Part shown: piece after piece, positions 45,852 through 54,862 of the stretch
Position numbering within the stretch: position 1 is the first letter of the stretch
Layout of the letters: every line of letters begins with the position of its first letter
Source: Desertivirga brevis
GTDB taxonomy: Bacteria > Bacteroidota > Bacteroidia > Sphingobacteriales > Sphingobacteriaceae
Length of the DNA: 64,000 bases
NCBI RefSeq assembly: GCF_017355835.1
Contig: NZ_JAFEWF010000001.1
Coordinates: 806,001-870,000, forward strand
Reading direction: 5' to 3'
Notes under the pieces: model-generated
What the model saw: only the letters and a program-made list of their open reading frames with translations
The model's database searches: none
Told to the model about the DNA's origin: nothing
Made by a program: the position numbers and the translations under genes

Positions 45852-46958
45852 TTAATTAAATATAAATTGTTTTAGTTTGTTATTTACACGTTGGAGTTCC
45901 ATCATATTCCCTGTTTTGGTATATAAGACAGACAAGGCCTTCAATACATTTATTGAATTCGGATTAATATCTCCGGCTAGTAATAAATGCTTTTTCGCCT
46001 GGATAACTTTATCGTCTTTATCCTTCCCCCCTTCCAGGTATAAATTAAGATATAATAAACCCAATGAATAATGACCCTGGTAACTATTTTGCTCTACTTC
46101 TATCACTTTTTTATAAAACTCCTCGGCTTTCTCCGTCTTTCCTAAACTCTCTGCTGAAAAACCCGCCAGGTAAATGAGATTAACATTATCCGGGTCCAAT
46201 TGCAGAGCATCCTCCACTAACTTTTGCACGGTTTGATAATCCCCGTTATCCGAGTAAATGTTAATAACCTTAAAAAGGATGTCCTTGTTTCCGGGAAATA
46301 CTTTTCTTCCTTCCAATAGCACTTCTAAAGACTTGTTACTATTCCTGCTAGTCTCGTAAAGGTTTGAGAAAGAAAGATAGTAATCCGGTTGAGATTTATC
46401 TTTGTCTTTGATCAAACGCTCGTAATAATGGACAGCCTGGTTAATATGTCCAAGTTTTTCACACACAATTGCCAGGTTATATTTTACCTGATAATTATCG
46501 GTATCCAATGAATCGACTGCAAGAAGATTAACATAGGCTTCCTGATAGTTCATTATAGAAACAGCCTTGTTAGCTTTCAAAATATAAGCTTTTGCCAATT
46601 GCTTTTTAGCAAAGGATATTTCAGGTTCGTGATCGTAATTTAGACGAGGATTTTTCAAACGGCTAAGAGAGAATTTAGCCTCAAATATTGGATCATTATT
46701 ATACCTGAACTTCCTTTGAGAATCTTCATAAGCTAAGGAAGAGTATACAAGGGCCCGGATTAAGTTGTTACGGTATGCAAAAGAATCCTTCCTCGTTTTA
46801 TAGGCATCGTCGATATTCTTCCTCGCCTTTTCCAGATTATTAATATCTTTTGTAGAAGTATAAAGGGCAAAATTATTCATAGCTTCCTTTGTCAATGTTT
46901 GCCCCGATAAGCTAAAAGTACAAAGTATTGCAGCTATAAATAATCCTGCCCTTAGCAT
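45852..46958 (-). CDS. Exported TPR-repeat protein, paralogue
   Basis: 368 aa from the ATG at 46958 (the preceding codon is TTG). Signal peptide MLRAGLFIAAILCTFSLSG. TPR units are recognisable in LGHINQAVHYYERLIKDKDK, ALQLDPDNVNLIYLAGFSAE and LGKTEKAEEFYKKVIEV. It resembles the neighbour at 44685 in architecture, suggesting an old duplication. A hairpin (46987-47005) separates it from gyrA, so its expression may be partly uncoupled. Confidence 0.85.
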   Translation of the reverse strand: MLRAGLFIAAILCTFSLSGQTLTKEAMNNFALYTSTKDINNLEKARKNIDDAYKTRKDSFAYRNNLIRALVYSSLAYEDSQRKFRYNNDPIFEAKFSLSRLKNPRLNYDHEPEISFAKKQLAKAYILKANKAVSIMNYQEAYVNLLAVDSLDTDNYQVKYNLAIVCEKLGHINQAVHYYERLIKDKDKSQPDYYLSFSNLYETSRNSNKSLEVLLEGRKVFPGNKDILFKVINIYSDNGDYQTVQKLVEDALQLDPDNVNLIYLAGFSAESLGKTEKAEEFYKKVIEVEQNSYQGHYSLGLLYLNLYLEGGKDKDDKVIQAKKHLLLAGDINPNSINVLKALSVLYTKTGNMMELQRVNNKLKQFIFN

Positions 46959-46986
46959 CAATAATAGTTAAATTTGTATAATAGCA

Positions 46987-47005
46987 GGGATAAGATACTT
47001 ATCCC
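46987..47005 (-). promoter_or_regulatory. Hairpin between gyrA and the TPR genes
   Basis: GGGATAAG (46987-46994) pairs perfectly with CTTATCCC (46998-47005) around a 3-nt loop, in the 66-nt gap after gyrA. No T-tract follows on the minus strand, so it may attenuate transcription or stabilise the mRNA end rather than terminate fully. Confidence 0.5.
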
Positions 47006-47024
47006 CGACCTTATTTTTCTCGTT

Positions 47025-49643
47025 TTATTCCTCTTCTAACGCATCCTCGTCGTCATTGTTGTCTTCAGGCTCAGAATCATCTTCGAGCTCTTCGACTTCT
47101 GCTGAGGCTTCTGCAGCTGCTAATTCCTCATCAGTTAACTCTGCTACTGCATCTGTATCTATTGCCTCCTCATCATCATGTTCAACTTTCGCAACTGACG
47201 CAATCTCATCCTCGCCTTTGAAGGTGATCAGGCGAACACCCTGTGTTGCTCTACCCATAACTCTCAGCTGACTTACTGCAATCCGGATCACAATTCCCGA
47301 ACGGTTAATGATCATTAAGTCATCTTTATCAGTTACATCTTTCAAAGCAACCAACTCGCCGGTTTTATCAGTCACGTTAAGGGTCTTAACCCCTTTACCG
47401 CCCCGGTTTGTAATCCTATAGTCCTCAAGCAGCGTACGTTTTCCGTAGCCTTTTTCTGATACAACCAGGATGGTCGACTCTGGATTATTAACGGCAATCA
47501 TACCAATTGCTTCATCTTTATCGTGAGCAAGTGAAACTCCGCGAACTCCGGTAGCTGTCCGTCCCATTGGTCTTACTTTACCTTCGTTAAAACGGATAGC
47601 CCTTCCTGAGCGTAAAGCAATAATAATCTCACTATTACCATCCGTCAGGTTCGCCTCAAGGAGCTGATCTCCATCGTTGATATTAATAGCATTGATACCA
47701 TTGGCTCTTGGACGCGAATATGCCTGTAGGGAAGTTTTCTTGATCGTACCTTTACGGGTACACATCACAATAAAGTTATTTTCAAGGTATTCCTGATCCC
47801 GGAGATCTTTAACCTTGATGTATGCTTTAATCTTCTCCTCTTTAGAGATATTAACAATATTCTGGATTGCCCTTCCTTTACTTGTCCGGGTTCCTTCAGG
47901 GATCTCGAAAACCCTTAACCAGTAACAATGCCCATTCTCAGTAAATAGTAATAGGAAATTATGGTTGGATGCGACAATGATATTTTCGATGAAATCTTTG
48001 TCACGGGAGTTGGATCCTATCGCTCCTTTTCCACCCCGAGCCTGAGTACGGTACTCGGTTAGCGGAGTACGTTTCACATACCCCTCATGAGATATCGTGA
48101 TAACAACGTCCTCGTCTACAATAAAGTCTTCCATACGCATATCCTCTGCAGAATGCGTAATAGAAGTCTTACGACCATCACCGTATTTATCTTTTATTTC
48201 AAGAAGTTCATCTTTGATGATCTTCATACGAAGACTTTCATCTGCAAGTACAGATTTTAAGTAATCGATAGTTTTCATTAACTCAGCATACTCGTCTTTA
48301 ATTTTATCACGCTCTAGTCCTGTTAAGCGACGAAGCGTCATATCAAGGATAGCACGAGCCTGGATGTCTGACAAACCGAAGGTTTCAATCAAGCCTGTTC
48401 TGGCATCTTCAGGAGTAGCTGAACTTCTTATCAGGCGAATAACCTCATCAAGATGGTCTAGAGCTATTAACAATCCCTCAAGGATATGTGCACGCTTTTC
48501 TGCTTCAGCTAATTCGAAACGGGTACGGCGTATAACAACTTCATGACGGTGATCAACAAAGTGTTTGATCAGGTCCTTAAGATTTAATAACATCGGTCGC
48601 CCGTGTACAAGAGCAATGTTATTTATACTGAAAGATGTTTGAAGTGCTGTATATTTATAAAGGTTATTCAGTACAATAGAAGCGTTTGCATCACGTTTGA
48701 TCTCGTAAACGATTCGCATTCCGTCCCTGTCCGATTCGTCCCTGATCTCCGAGATGCCTTCCAGCTTCTTCTCATTAACCAGTTCGGCAGTACGCTCGAT
48801 CATCATTGCTTTGTTCACCTGGTAAGGGATTTCATTAACAATGATACGCTCACGATCATTACCGAAAGATTCAATTTCGGCTTTTGCGCGCATAACCACG
48901 CGGCCACGGCCAGTCTCGTAGGCCTCTTTTACTCCGTTATACCCATAAATGATACCGCCAGTAGGAAAATCGGGTGCTTTAACGTGTTGCATCAGCCCCG
49001 CGACATCTATATCCCTGTCTTCAATAAAGGCTACCGTTGCATCAATTACCTCATTAAGGTTATGCGGTGCCATATTGGTTGCCATACCTACGGCAATACC
49101 AGAAGCTCCATTTACAAGCAGGTTAGGGATCTTAGAAGGGAGAACTGTAGGCTCTTCAATCGAATCGTCAAAGTTTAACTGATAGTCGATCGTGTCCTTG
49201 TTAATGTCAGCAAGCATTTCTTCAGCAATCTTTTTAAGTCTTGCCTCTGTATAACGCATTGCCGCTGGGCTATCACCATCAATCGACCCAAAATTTCCCT
49301 GTCCATCCACCAACGGATAGCGTAAACTCCAGTCTTGAGCCATACGTACCATTGTATCATAAACAGACGAGTCACCATGTGGGTGATATTTTCCGAGCAC
49401 ATCTCCTACAATACGTGCTGATTTTTTATATGGTTTACCACTGGTTACCCCTAGATCCAGCATGCCATAAAGCACACGGCGGTGAACTGGTTTCAAACCA
49501 TCGCGTACATCAGGTAGTGCTCTGGAAACAATAACCGACATCGAATAATCGATGTAAGCGGCTTTCATTTCCTCTTCAATATTTATTGGTATAATGCGGT
49601 CGTTGGTTGGTTCTAAATTACCGTTTTCTGTTTCTTCGGCCAT
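47025..49643 (-). CDS. gyrA: DNA gyrase subunit A
   Basis: 872 aa. The breakage-reunion domain holds the active tyrosine (about residue 131) in [13 protein letters not shown] and [16 protein letters not shown] upstream of it. The C-terminal pinwheel carries the GyrA box as QARGGKG and further blade motifs ([32 protein letters not shown]), which identifies gyrase rather than topoisomerase IV. The last 45 residues are a strongly acidic tail. Two TPR genes follow on the same strand. A near-consensus -7 box (TATCTTCG, 49693-49700) lies about 50 nt upstream. Confidence 0.97.
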   Translation of the reverse strand: MAEETENGNLEPTNDRIIPINIEEEMKAAYIDYSMSVIVSRALPDVRDGLKPVHRRVLYGMLDLGVTSGKPYKKSARIVGDVLGKYHPHGDSSVYDTMVRMAQDWSLRYPLVDGQGNFGSIDGDSPAAMRYTEARLKKIAEEMLADINKDTIDYQLNFDDSIEEPTVLPSKIPNLLVNGASGIAVGMATNMAPHNLNEVIDATVAFIEDRDIDVAGLMQHVKAPDFPTGGIIYGYNGVKEAYETGRGRVVMRAKAEIESFGNDRERIIVNEIPYQVNKAMMIERTAELVNEKKLEGISEIRDESDRDGMRIVYEIKRDANASIVLNNLYKYTALQTSFSINNIALVHGRPMLLNLKDLIKHFVDHRHEVVIRRTRFELAEAEKRAHILEGLLIALDHLDEVIRLIRSSATPEDARTGLIETFGLSDIQARAILDMTLRRLTGLERDKIKDEYAELMKTIDYLKSVLADESLRMKIIKDELLEIKDKYGDGRKTSITHSAEDMRMEDFIVDEDVVITISHEGYVKRTPLTEYRTQARGGKGAIGSNSRDKDFIENIIVASNHNFLLLFTENGHCYWLRVFEIPEGTRTSKGRAIQNIVNISKEEKIKAYIKVKDLRDQEYLENNFIVMCTRKGTIKKTSLQAYSRPRANGINAININDGDQLLEANLTDGNSEIIIALRSGRAIRFNEGKVRPMGRTATGVRGVSLAHDKDEAIGMIAVNNPESTILVVSEKGYGKRTLLEDYRITNRGGKGVKTLNVTDKTGELVALKDVTDKDDLMIINRSGIVIRIAVSQLRVMGRATQGVRLITFKGEDEIASVAKVEHDDEEAIDTDAVAELTDEELAAAEASAEVEELEDDSEPEDNNDDEDALEEE

Positions 49644-49852
49644 TGTTTGATCGCTCCTTTTTGAATTATTCTGTGCGCTTTAATGCGACCTGCGAAGATA
49701 AGAAAATATGCGAAAACAGATTGGATGTGGAAAAGTTTTGAAAGGTACAGTTGTGAGGAAAAGGCTTTCACAAGTTAGGCTCGAATTTCTGCTCAAGCCT
49801 CTATTAAAACATTTCCCGCCTTCCTTATCTTTACAAATATATTCGGCTCGTC

Positions 49853-50656
49853 ATGAAAATATCAAAGATTGGGTTACTCGCTTTAGGTTTAGTTACAGGA
49901 GCTTGTTCTGTTACTAAAAATCAACAAACTGGTTCTACCAATAATTTAACCATTGATGGAAAGCTTTGGGCAGCGCTTTGGCAGCAGCGGTCGGCGGAAT
50001 ACCGTGCTTTATGTTTCCAGGCTTATAATACGGCAAAGCTTCGGCTTGATGCAAGCTTGCAAAAAAACTATCCGAAACCCCTAGCTATTATAACTGATAT
50101 CGATGAAACTGTATTAGACAACAGTCCCAATACTGTAAGTCAGGGTTTACAAGGAAAAGATTACGAGCCTGAGTCCTGGTATAAATGGACGGCAAAGACT
50201 GCTGCAGATACTGTACCTGGGGCAGCTGCCTTCCTCAAGTATGCCGCATCTAAACCTGTAACGATCTTTTATATAACCAATCGCGAAGAAAGGGAAAGAG
50301 AGGTAACACTTCAAAATCTGAAGCGCTTCGATCTTCCAAATGCGGATAATGCTCACCTCCTGCTTAAGCAGAGCACATCAGGCAAAGAAGCACGCAGAAT
50401 GGAAGTGCTTAAAAATTACGAAGTAATACTTCTTGTGGGCGATAACCTGTCTGATTTCACTAATCTTTTTGATAAACAACCTGAGGCAAACCGCCGTAGC
50501 ACAACAGACCAACTTTCAGGCAGCTTTGGAAACAAGTTCATCGTTTTACCAAATGCGATTTATGGTGATTGGGAAGGCTCCTTATATAAATTCAATTATC
50601 AGCTTACCCCAGCACAAAAAGAGGAGTTAATAAAAAGAAGTTTAAAAAGTGAATAA
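49853..50656 (+). CDS. 5'-nucleotidase, lipoprotein e(P4) family
   Basis: 267 aa. A lipobox (GLVTGAC, Cys18) marks an outer-membrane lipoprotein. The HAD-like phosphatase motif IITDIDETVLDNSP (about residue 80) carries the nucleophile D-x-D; ITNREERERE and VGDNLSDFTNLF are further family blocks. The e(P4) family dephosphorylates nucleotides, for example NMN, at the cell surface for uptake. A -7-like box TATCTTTA (49826-49833) sits 19 nt upstream. Divergent from gyrA. Confidence 0.9.
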   Translation: MKISKIGLLALGLVTGACSVTKNQQTGSTNNLTIDGKLWAALWQQRSAEYRALCFQAYNTAKLRLDASLQKNYPKPLAIITDIDETVLDNSPNTVSQGLQGKDYEPESWYKWTAKTAADTVPGAAAFLKYAASKPVTIFYITNREEREREVTLQNLKRFDLPNADNAHLLLKQSTSGKEARRMEVLKNYEVILLVGDNLSDFTNLFDKQPEANRRSTTDQLSGSFGNKFIVLPNAIYGDWEGSLYKFNYQLTPAQKEELIKRSLKSE

Positions 50657-50712
50657 AGGAGAAAGTCCTTTCAAGTTCAAAAATGCACAAGGGCATTGTT
50701 GTTTAAAGCACT

Positions 50713-51954
50713 TTAATGAATCATCATTGGACTTGCTCCCTCCAAACCTTGCTCTTTGGCCGCTCCGCTCCGCGCTATTTTCTTTCTTCCAATAGTTAGA
50801 ACACATAAAGCCAGCATTGCTGAAGTTGCCATAACACCTACCATTGGTACTGCAGTGTGGTTATTTAGGATGCTTATTGCAATAGAAGATAAAGAGCCTA
50901 TAGCCATTTGTAAAGCACCCATTAGGGCCGAAGCACTTCCTGCGTTTTTAGAAAAGGGTGCAAGAGAAAGTGCCGAGGCATTTGGAAAGGAGAATCCCAT
51001 GCAACACAGGAACAGAAATAGCATAACAATAGTGGCAGTTAAACCGAACCACCCTGCCGCTGTTCCCACTAAGAAAATCAACCCTATAATAGTTTGAACG
51101 ATCAATGCAATTAATACAACTTCATCACTTCGAAGTCGCTTTAATACCAGATTATTTACTTGACTTGCCCCTATAAATCCTACTGATAATAAGGCAAATA
51201 TCCATCCGTAAACTTTTTCATTCACCTGAAATATCTCCATAAACACTATCGGGGAGCCTGAAACATAGGCGAACAAACCTGCAAAACCAATAGCTCCTGT
51301 TAGTGCATAGGTAACAAACTGAGGCTCCTTCAAAACCGTCAGGAAGTTTTTAAGGATCGGTTTTGGTTTAAGCGAAAAATCCGGATCAGGCTTAACACTT
51401 TCAGGTAATTTAAAATAAACCGCAGCAAGGATGAAAGCCGAAATGATGGTGAGGATTATAAATACCCACTCCCAGCCGAATGCAGCTGTGACATAGCCTC
51501 CAACAGTTGGAGCAACCATTGGAGATACCCCTACAACCAGCATTAACATAGAGAAAACCCTGGCACTATCCTCCACCGGAAAGAGATCTCTTACCATTGC
51601 TACAGAAGCAACACCAGCAGCACAACTTCCTATCGCCTGAACAAACCGAAGATATATTAAAGCTTCAATAGAGGTAGAAAAAGCACATGCTAATGAGGCT
51701 ATAACGTATAATGAAAGTCCAAAATACAAGGGATTCTTCCGTCCATACCGGTCAAGCAAAGGGCCATAAAGAAGCTGACCGAAAGATATTCCGATAAAGA
51801 AACTTGAAAGAGATAATGAAACCTGAGCAACAGTAGTATCCAGGTCCTTAGCAATTGCTGGAAAACCGGGAAGGTACATATCTATTGAAAAAGGCCCTAA
51901 AGCCGTTAATGTACCGAGTATAAAAATGATCAGTCCGGATCCTTTTTGTTTCAT
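50713..51954 (-). CDS. Bcr/CflA-family drug-efflux MFS transporter
   Basis: 413 aa, about 12 membrane helices. The family signature FSIDMYLPGFPAIAKDL is at the N-terminus, followed by GQLLYGPLLDRYGRKNPLYF (motif A). Second-half helices contain GFSFPNASALSLAPF. Bcr/CflA proteins export bicyclomycin, chloramphenicol or other hydrophobic compounds by proton antiport. Substrate cannot be told. Convergent with the phosphatase gene, divergent from queE. Confidence 0.9.
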   Translation of the reverse strand: MKQKGSGLIIFILGTLTALGPFSIDMYLPGFPAIAKDLDTTVAQVSLSLSSFFIGISFGQLLYGPLLDRYGRKNPLYFGLSLYVIASLACAFSTSIEALIYLRFVQAIGSCAAGVASVAMVRDLFPVEDSARVFSMLMLVVGVSPMVAPTVGGYVTAAFGWEWVFIILTIISAFILAAVYFKLPESVKPDPDFSLKPKPILKNFLTVLKEPQFVTYALTGAIGFAGLFAYVSGSPIVFMEIFQVNEKVYGWIFALLSVGFIGASQVNNLVLKRLRSDEVVLIALIVQTIIGLIFLVGTAAGWFGLTATIVMLFLFLCCMGFSFPNASALSLAPFSKNAGSASALMGALQMAIGSLSSIAISILNNHTAVPMVGVMATSAMLALCVLTIGRKKIARSGAAKEQGLEGASPMMIH

Positions 51955-52071
51955 AAATAGTCTTAAGTATTAGGATAAGTCGCCGGCGGCAAAAGTAATT
52001 TAAAGGGAGCCTAAAAATGTCAGGTGAAAAGCATTTAAGGTTATACCTTTTAAAGCAGACCTCTAATTAGG

Positions 52072-52079
52072 TATATTTG
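52072..52079 (+). promoter_or_regulatory. Putative -7 box for queE
   Basis: TATATTTG matches TAnnTTTG and ends 16 nt before the ATG at 52096, so transcription would start near 52084-52087. A TTTG -33 box is not evident. Confidence 0.5.
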
Positions 52080-52095
52080 CGCGCTAATTTTCAAG

Positions 52096-52719
52096 ATGTC
52101 ACATCAGGTACCAGAAGACGGAACGCTACTTCCTTTAATGGAAGAATTTTATACGATACAGGGAGAAGGATTTAACACGGGTAAGGCTGCATATTTCATC
52201 CGTCTGGGAGGATGTGATGTAGGCTGCCATTGGTGCGATGTGAAAGAGAGCTGGGATGCCGAACTTCATCCGTTAACTCCTGCCGATATTATCGTAGCAA
52301 ATGCGGAGAAATATCCAGGAAAAGCAGTTGTTGTTACAGGTGGAGAACCCTTGATCTATAACCTTGATTATCTTACCGCAAGGCTTCAGGAAAAAGGGAT
52401 AAAGACCTTCATTGAAACCTCGGGGGCCTACCCCCTATCGGGTTCCTGGGATTGGATCTGTCTTTCCCCAAAAAAATTCAAAGGACCCGTTCCAAGTATT
52501 GCAGGTGCAGCTCACGAGCTAAAAGTAATTGTATTTAATAAAAGCGATTTTGCTTGGGCCGAACAGCATGCGGCATTAGTAGGAACTGATTGTAAATTAT
52601 ACCTGCAGCCAGAATGGTCTAAATCAAAAGAGATCACTCCTTTAATTATTAATTACGTAATGGAGAACCCCAAATGGGAGATCTCTTTGCAAACGCATAA
52701 ATATCTCAATATCCCGTAA
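52096..52719 (+). CDS. queE: 7-carboxy-7-deazaguanine synthase QueE
   Basis: 207 aa radical-SAM enzyme in queuosine synthesis, converting CPH4 to CDG. EEFYTIQGEGFNTGKAAYF precedes the cluster motif GGCDVGCHWCDVK, C-x3-C-x2-C at Cys40, 44 and 47; VVTGGEPLIYNL is the SAM/GGE block. The length fits the short QueE form. No preQ0-riboswitch was seen in the short leader, and other que genes are absent. It precedes the PD40-OmpA gene by 23 nt. Confidence 0.92.
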   Translation: MSHQVPEDGTLLPLMEEFYTIQGEGFNTGKAAYFIRLGGCDVGCHWCDVKESWDAELHPLTPADIIVANAEKYPGKAVVVTGGEPLIYNLDYLTARLQEKGIKTFIETSGAYPLSGSWDWICLSPKKFKGPVPSIAGAAHELKVIVFNKSDFAWAEQHAALVGTDCKLYLQPEWSKSKEITPLIINYVMENPKWEISLQTHKYLNIP

Positions 52720-52742
52720 CTTGCTGCCATAAAATCCGTTTC

Positions 52743-54647
52743 ATGAGTACCATGAAAACTTTTTTGGCTTTAGTCCTTTCTTTTTGTTTCTCTGGCGTTT
52801 TCGCACAGTCTTTATCTTCGCAAAATAAGAAGGCTTTAAAATCGTACGAGCTGGCAAACCAGCTTTTGTCTACTAATCAGTATACAAAAGCTTTGGATGA
52901 GTTAAAGTCGGCCGTGTCTGAGGACAATCGATTTGTTGAGGCCTATTTTCTCTCTGGTGATATTTTACGCCGCCTACAAAGGTTTGAGGAAGCAAAAGAG
53001 AATTATAAAAAGGTTGCTGAACTTAATCCTAAAATAGATCCGTCTTTATACTTCAATTTGGGAGAAAGTGAATTACGCACGGGCGCCTATGCCTCTGCAT
53101 TGACTCATTTAAAGGAATATAGTTCTACCCCAAACCTCAGTGAAATCAGGAAAAAGCTGCTTTTGAAATATCTGGCAGATGCCGAATTCTCTGTTGAAGC
53201 GCTGAAAAGACCGGTTGGTTTCAATCCGCAAAATATTGGCCCTAGGGTGAACTCTTCAGCAGATGAATACCTGCCGGTTGTTACAGCAGACGAGAACAAT
53301 CTGATCTTCACCAGGAAGAATAACAACAATGAAGATTTCTATCACAGCACGCGCTCTGGTAATTCCAGTTGGCAGAAGGCAAGCTATTTAAGCTCAAATA
53401 TTAACACTACTCTTTTCAATGAAGGCTCTCAATGTATCTCCCCTGATGGGAAATATCTTTTTTTTACGGGATGTAACAGACCCGATGGTTTAGGAAGGTG
53501 CGATATATATGTTTGCCATAGGGAGGGCAATGAATGGAGCAAGCCTTTCAATTTGGGAGCACCAGTAAACGGTAATACATGGGAATCACAACCCTCCATC
53601 AGCGCAGATGGCCGCACACTGTATTTTGTCAGCAGCAGACCCGGAGGATTAGGAGGTTTTGATATCTGGAAAACTAATTTGCTGAAGGATGGCAGTTGGT
53701 CGACTCCTGAGAACCTTGGTCCCGAAATTAATTCCCCTTATGATGAAGAATCTGCTTTCATTCATCCTGATGGAAAAACAATTTACTTTTCTTCAAAGGG
53801 CTGGCCAGGCCTGGGAGGAAGGGACTTGTTTTTTAGCAAGCTGGATAATAACGGCAGGTGGCAGAAGCCTGTAAATCTTGGCTATCCAATTAATACTTAT
53901 AAAGATGAGGGTGGCTTAACGGTCAGCACCAACGGAAGAACGGCCTATTTTTCCTCTGACAAAGAAGGAGGAATGGGAGGAATGGACCTCTATTCATTTG
54001 AATTAGCTAAATCCCTCAGACCCGAGCCGGTTACTTATGTTAAAGGTAGTATCACGGATGCTGAAACAGGAGAAGCACTGGCAGCAGGAGTTAAAGTGAT
54101 GGAGTTAAGCGCTAACAACCCGGTATATGAAGATAATGCAGAAGAGGGGTCTTTTATAGCAACTATGCCAAGTGGAAAAAATTATGCTTTGGAGATCGAG
54201 AAAGAAGGATATTTATTCTATTCGCATAATTTTTCTTTGAAAGGGACCAGTGAATCAGATCAACCATTTTTAATAAAGGCGGCACTGAATAAAATAAAAG
54301 AAGGTGGCTTTGTAGTCTTGAATAATATTTTCTTCGACACTAATAAATTTACTTTACTGCAGGAATCAAAAGCTGAACTAGATCAGCTGATCAGCTTTCT
54401 TACAGTTAACCCTAAAGTTTCTATTGAAATCAGTGGCCATACAGATAATGTGGGTGATGAAAAATCCAATCTACTACTATCAGAAAACAGAGCAAAAGCA
54501 GTATACCAATATTTGATCTCCAACAAGATATCGCCAATTCGTTTAAGTTATAAAGGCTATGGAAAAACAAAACCCGTAGCTGATAATGCAACCGAAGTTG
54601 GAAGAAAGCAGAACAGGAGAACGGAGTTTAGGATCACGAAGATTTAA
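52743..54647 (+). CDS. OmpA-family outer-membrane protein with TPR and PD40 domains
   Basis: 634 aa. Signal peptide (MKTFLALVLSFCFSGVFAQ after a two- or three-residue start variant). Residues about 30-130 contain TPR-like helices. Residues about 160-420 are WD40-like (PD40) blades, for example LYFVSSRPGGLGGFDIWKT and IYFSSKGWPGLGGRDLFF. A carboxypeptidase-regulatory-like segment follows (about 434-510). The C-terminal OmpA domain (about 525-634) holds the peptidoglycan-binding pattern SGHTDNVGDEKSN and NRRTEF. A cell-envelope scaffold is the likely role. It may share the queE transcript. Confidence 0.92.
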   Translation: MSTMKTFLALVLSFCFSGVFAQSLSSQNKKALKSYELANQLLSTNQYTKALDELKSAVSEDNRFVEAYFLSGDILRRLQRFEEAKENYKKVAELNPKIDPSLYFNLGESELRTGAYASALTHLKEYSSTPNLSEIRKKLLLKYLADAEFSVEALKRPVGFNPQNIGPRVNSSADEYLPVVTADENNLIFTRKNNNNEDFYHSTRSGNSSWQKASYLSSNINTTLFNEGSQCISPDGKYLFFTGCNRPDGLGRCDIYVCHREGNEWSKPFNLGAPVNGNTWESQPSISADGRTLYFVSSRPGGLGGFDIWKTNLLKDGSWSTPENLGPEINSPYDEESAFIHPDGKTIYFSSKGWPGLGGRDLFFSKLDNNGRWQKPVNLGYPINTYKDEGGLTVSTNGRTAYFSSDKEGGMGGMDLYSFELAKSLRPEPVTYVKGSITDAETGEALAAGVKVMELSANNPVYEDNAEEGSFIATMPSGKNYALEIEKEGYLFYSHNFSLKGTSESDQPFLIKAALNKIKEGGFVVLNNIFFDTNKFTLLQESKAELDQLISFLTVNPKVSIEISGHTDNVGDEKSNLLLSENRAKAVYQYLISNKISPIRLSYKGYGKTKPVADNATEVGRKQNRRTEFRITKI

Positions 54648-54835
54648 GGAGCTTGTCTCTACTATCGCCTATTGCAAAATAAATAACCTGTATTCCATTA
54701 TCTATTAGGAGAAAATTAGGGATATTGCTCCCTTACCCGACATTTTTACAGTATAAATCATTAACGGGCAGACTTTTAGTCGTACCTCATAAAAACTAAA
54801 AGACAAATTTTCAGGAAATAAATGTTCCATGTTGC

Positions 54836-54850
54836 TGGCAAATCTTTTGC
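54836..54850 (+). promoter_or_regulatory. Sigma-54-like -24/-12 site before clpB
   Basis: TGGCA (54836-54840), six bases, TTGC (54847-54850), GG to GC 12 nt apart. Transcription would start about 54861, only 2 nt before the clpB ATG, giving a nearly leaderless mRNA. No good TAnnTTTG box was seen here. The close start makes a chance match possible. Confidence 0.4.
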
Positions 54851-54862
54851 TTAAGGTAAAGC

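Noticed and set aside
48603..49178. 191-codon frame antisense to gyrA
   Set aside because: Antisense to the most conserved part of gyrA; its composition follows from gyrA codon use.
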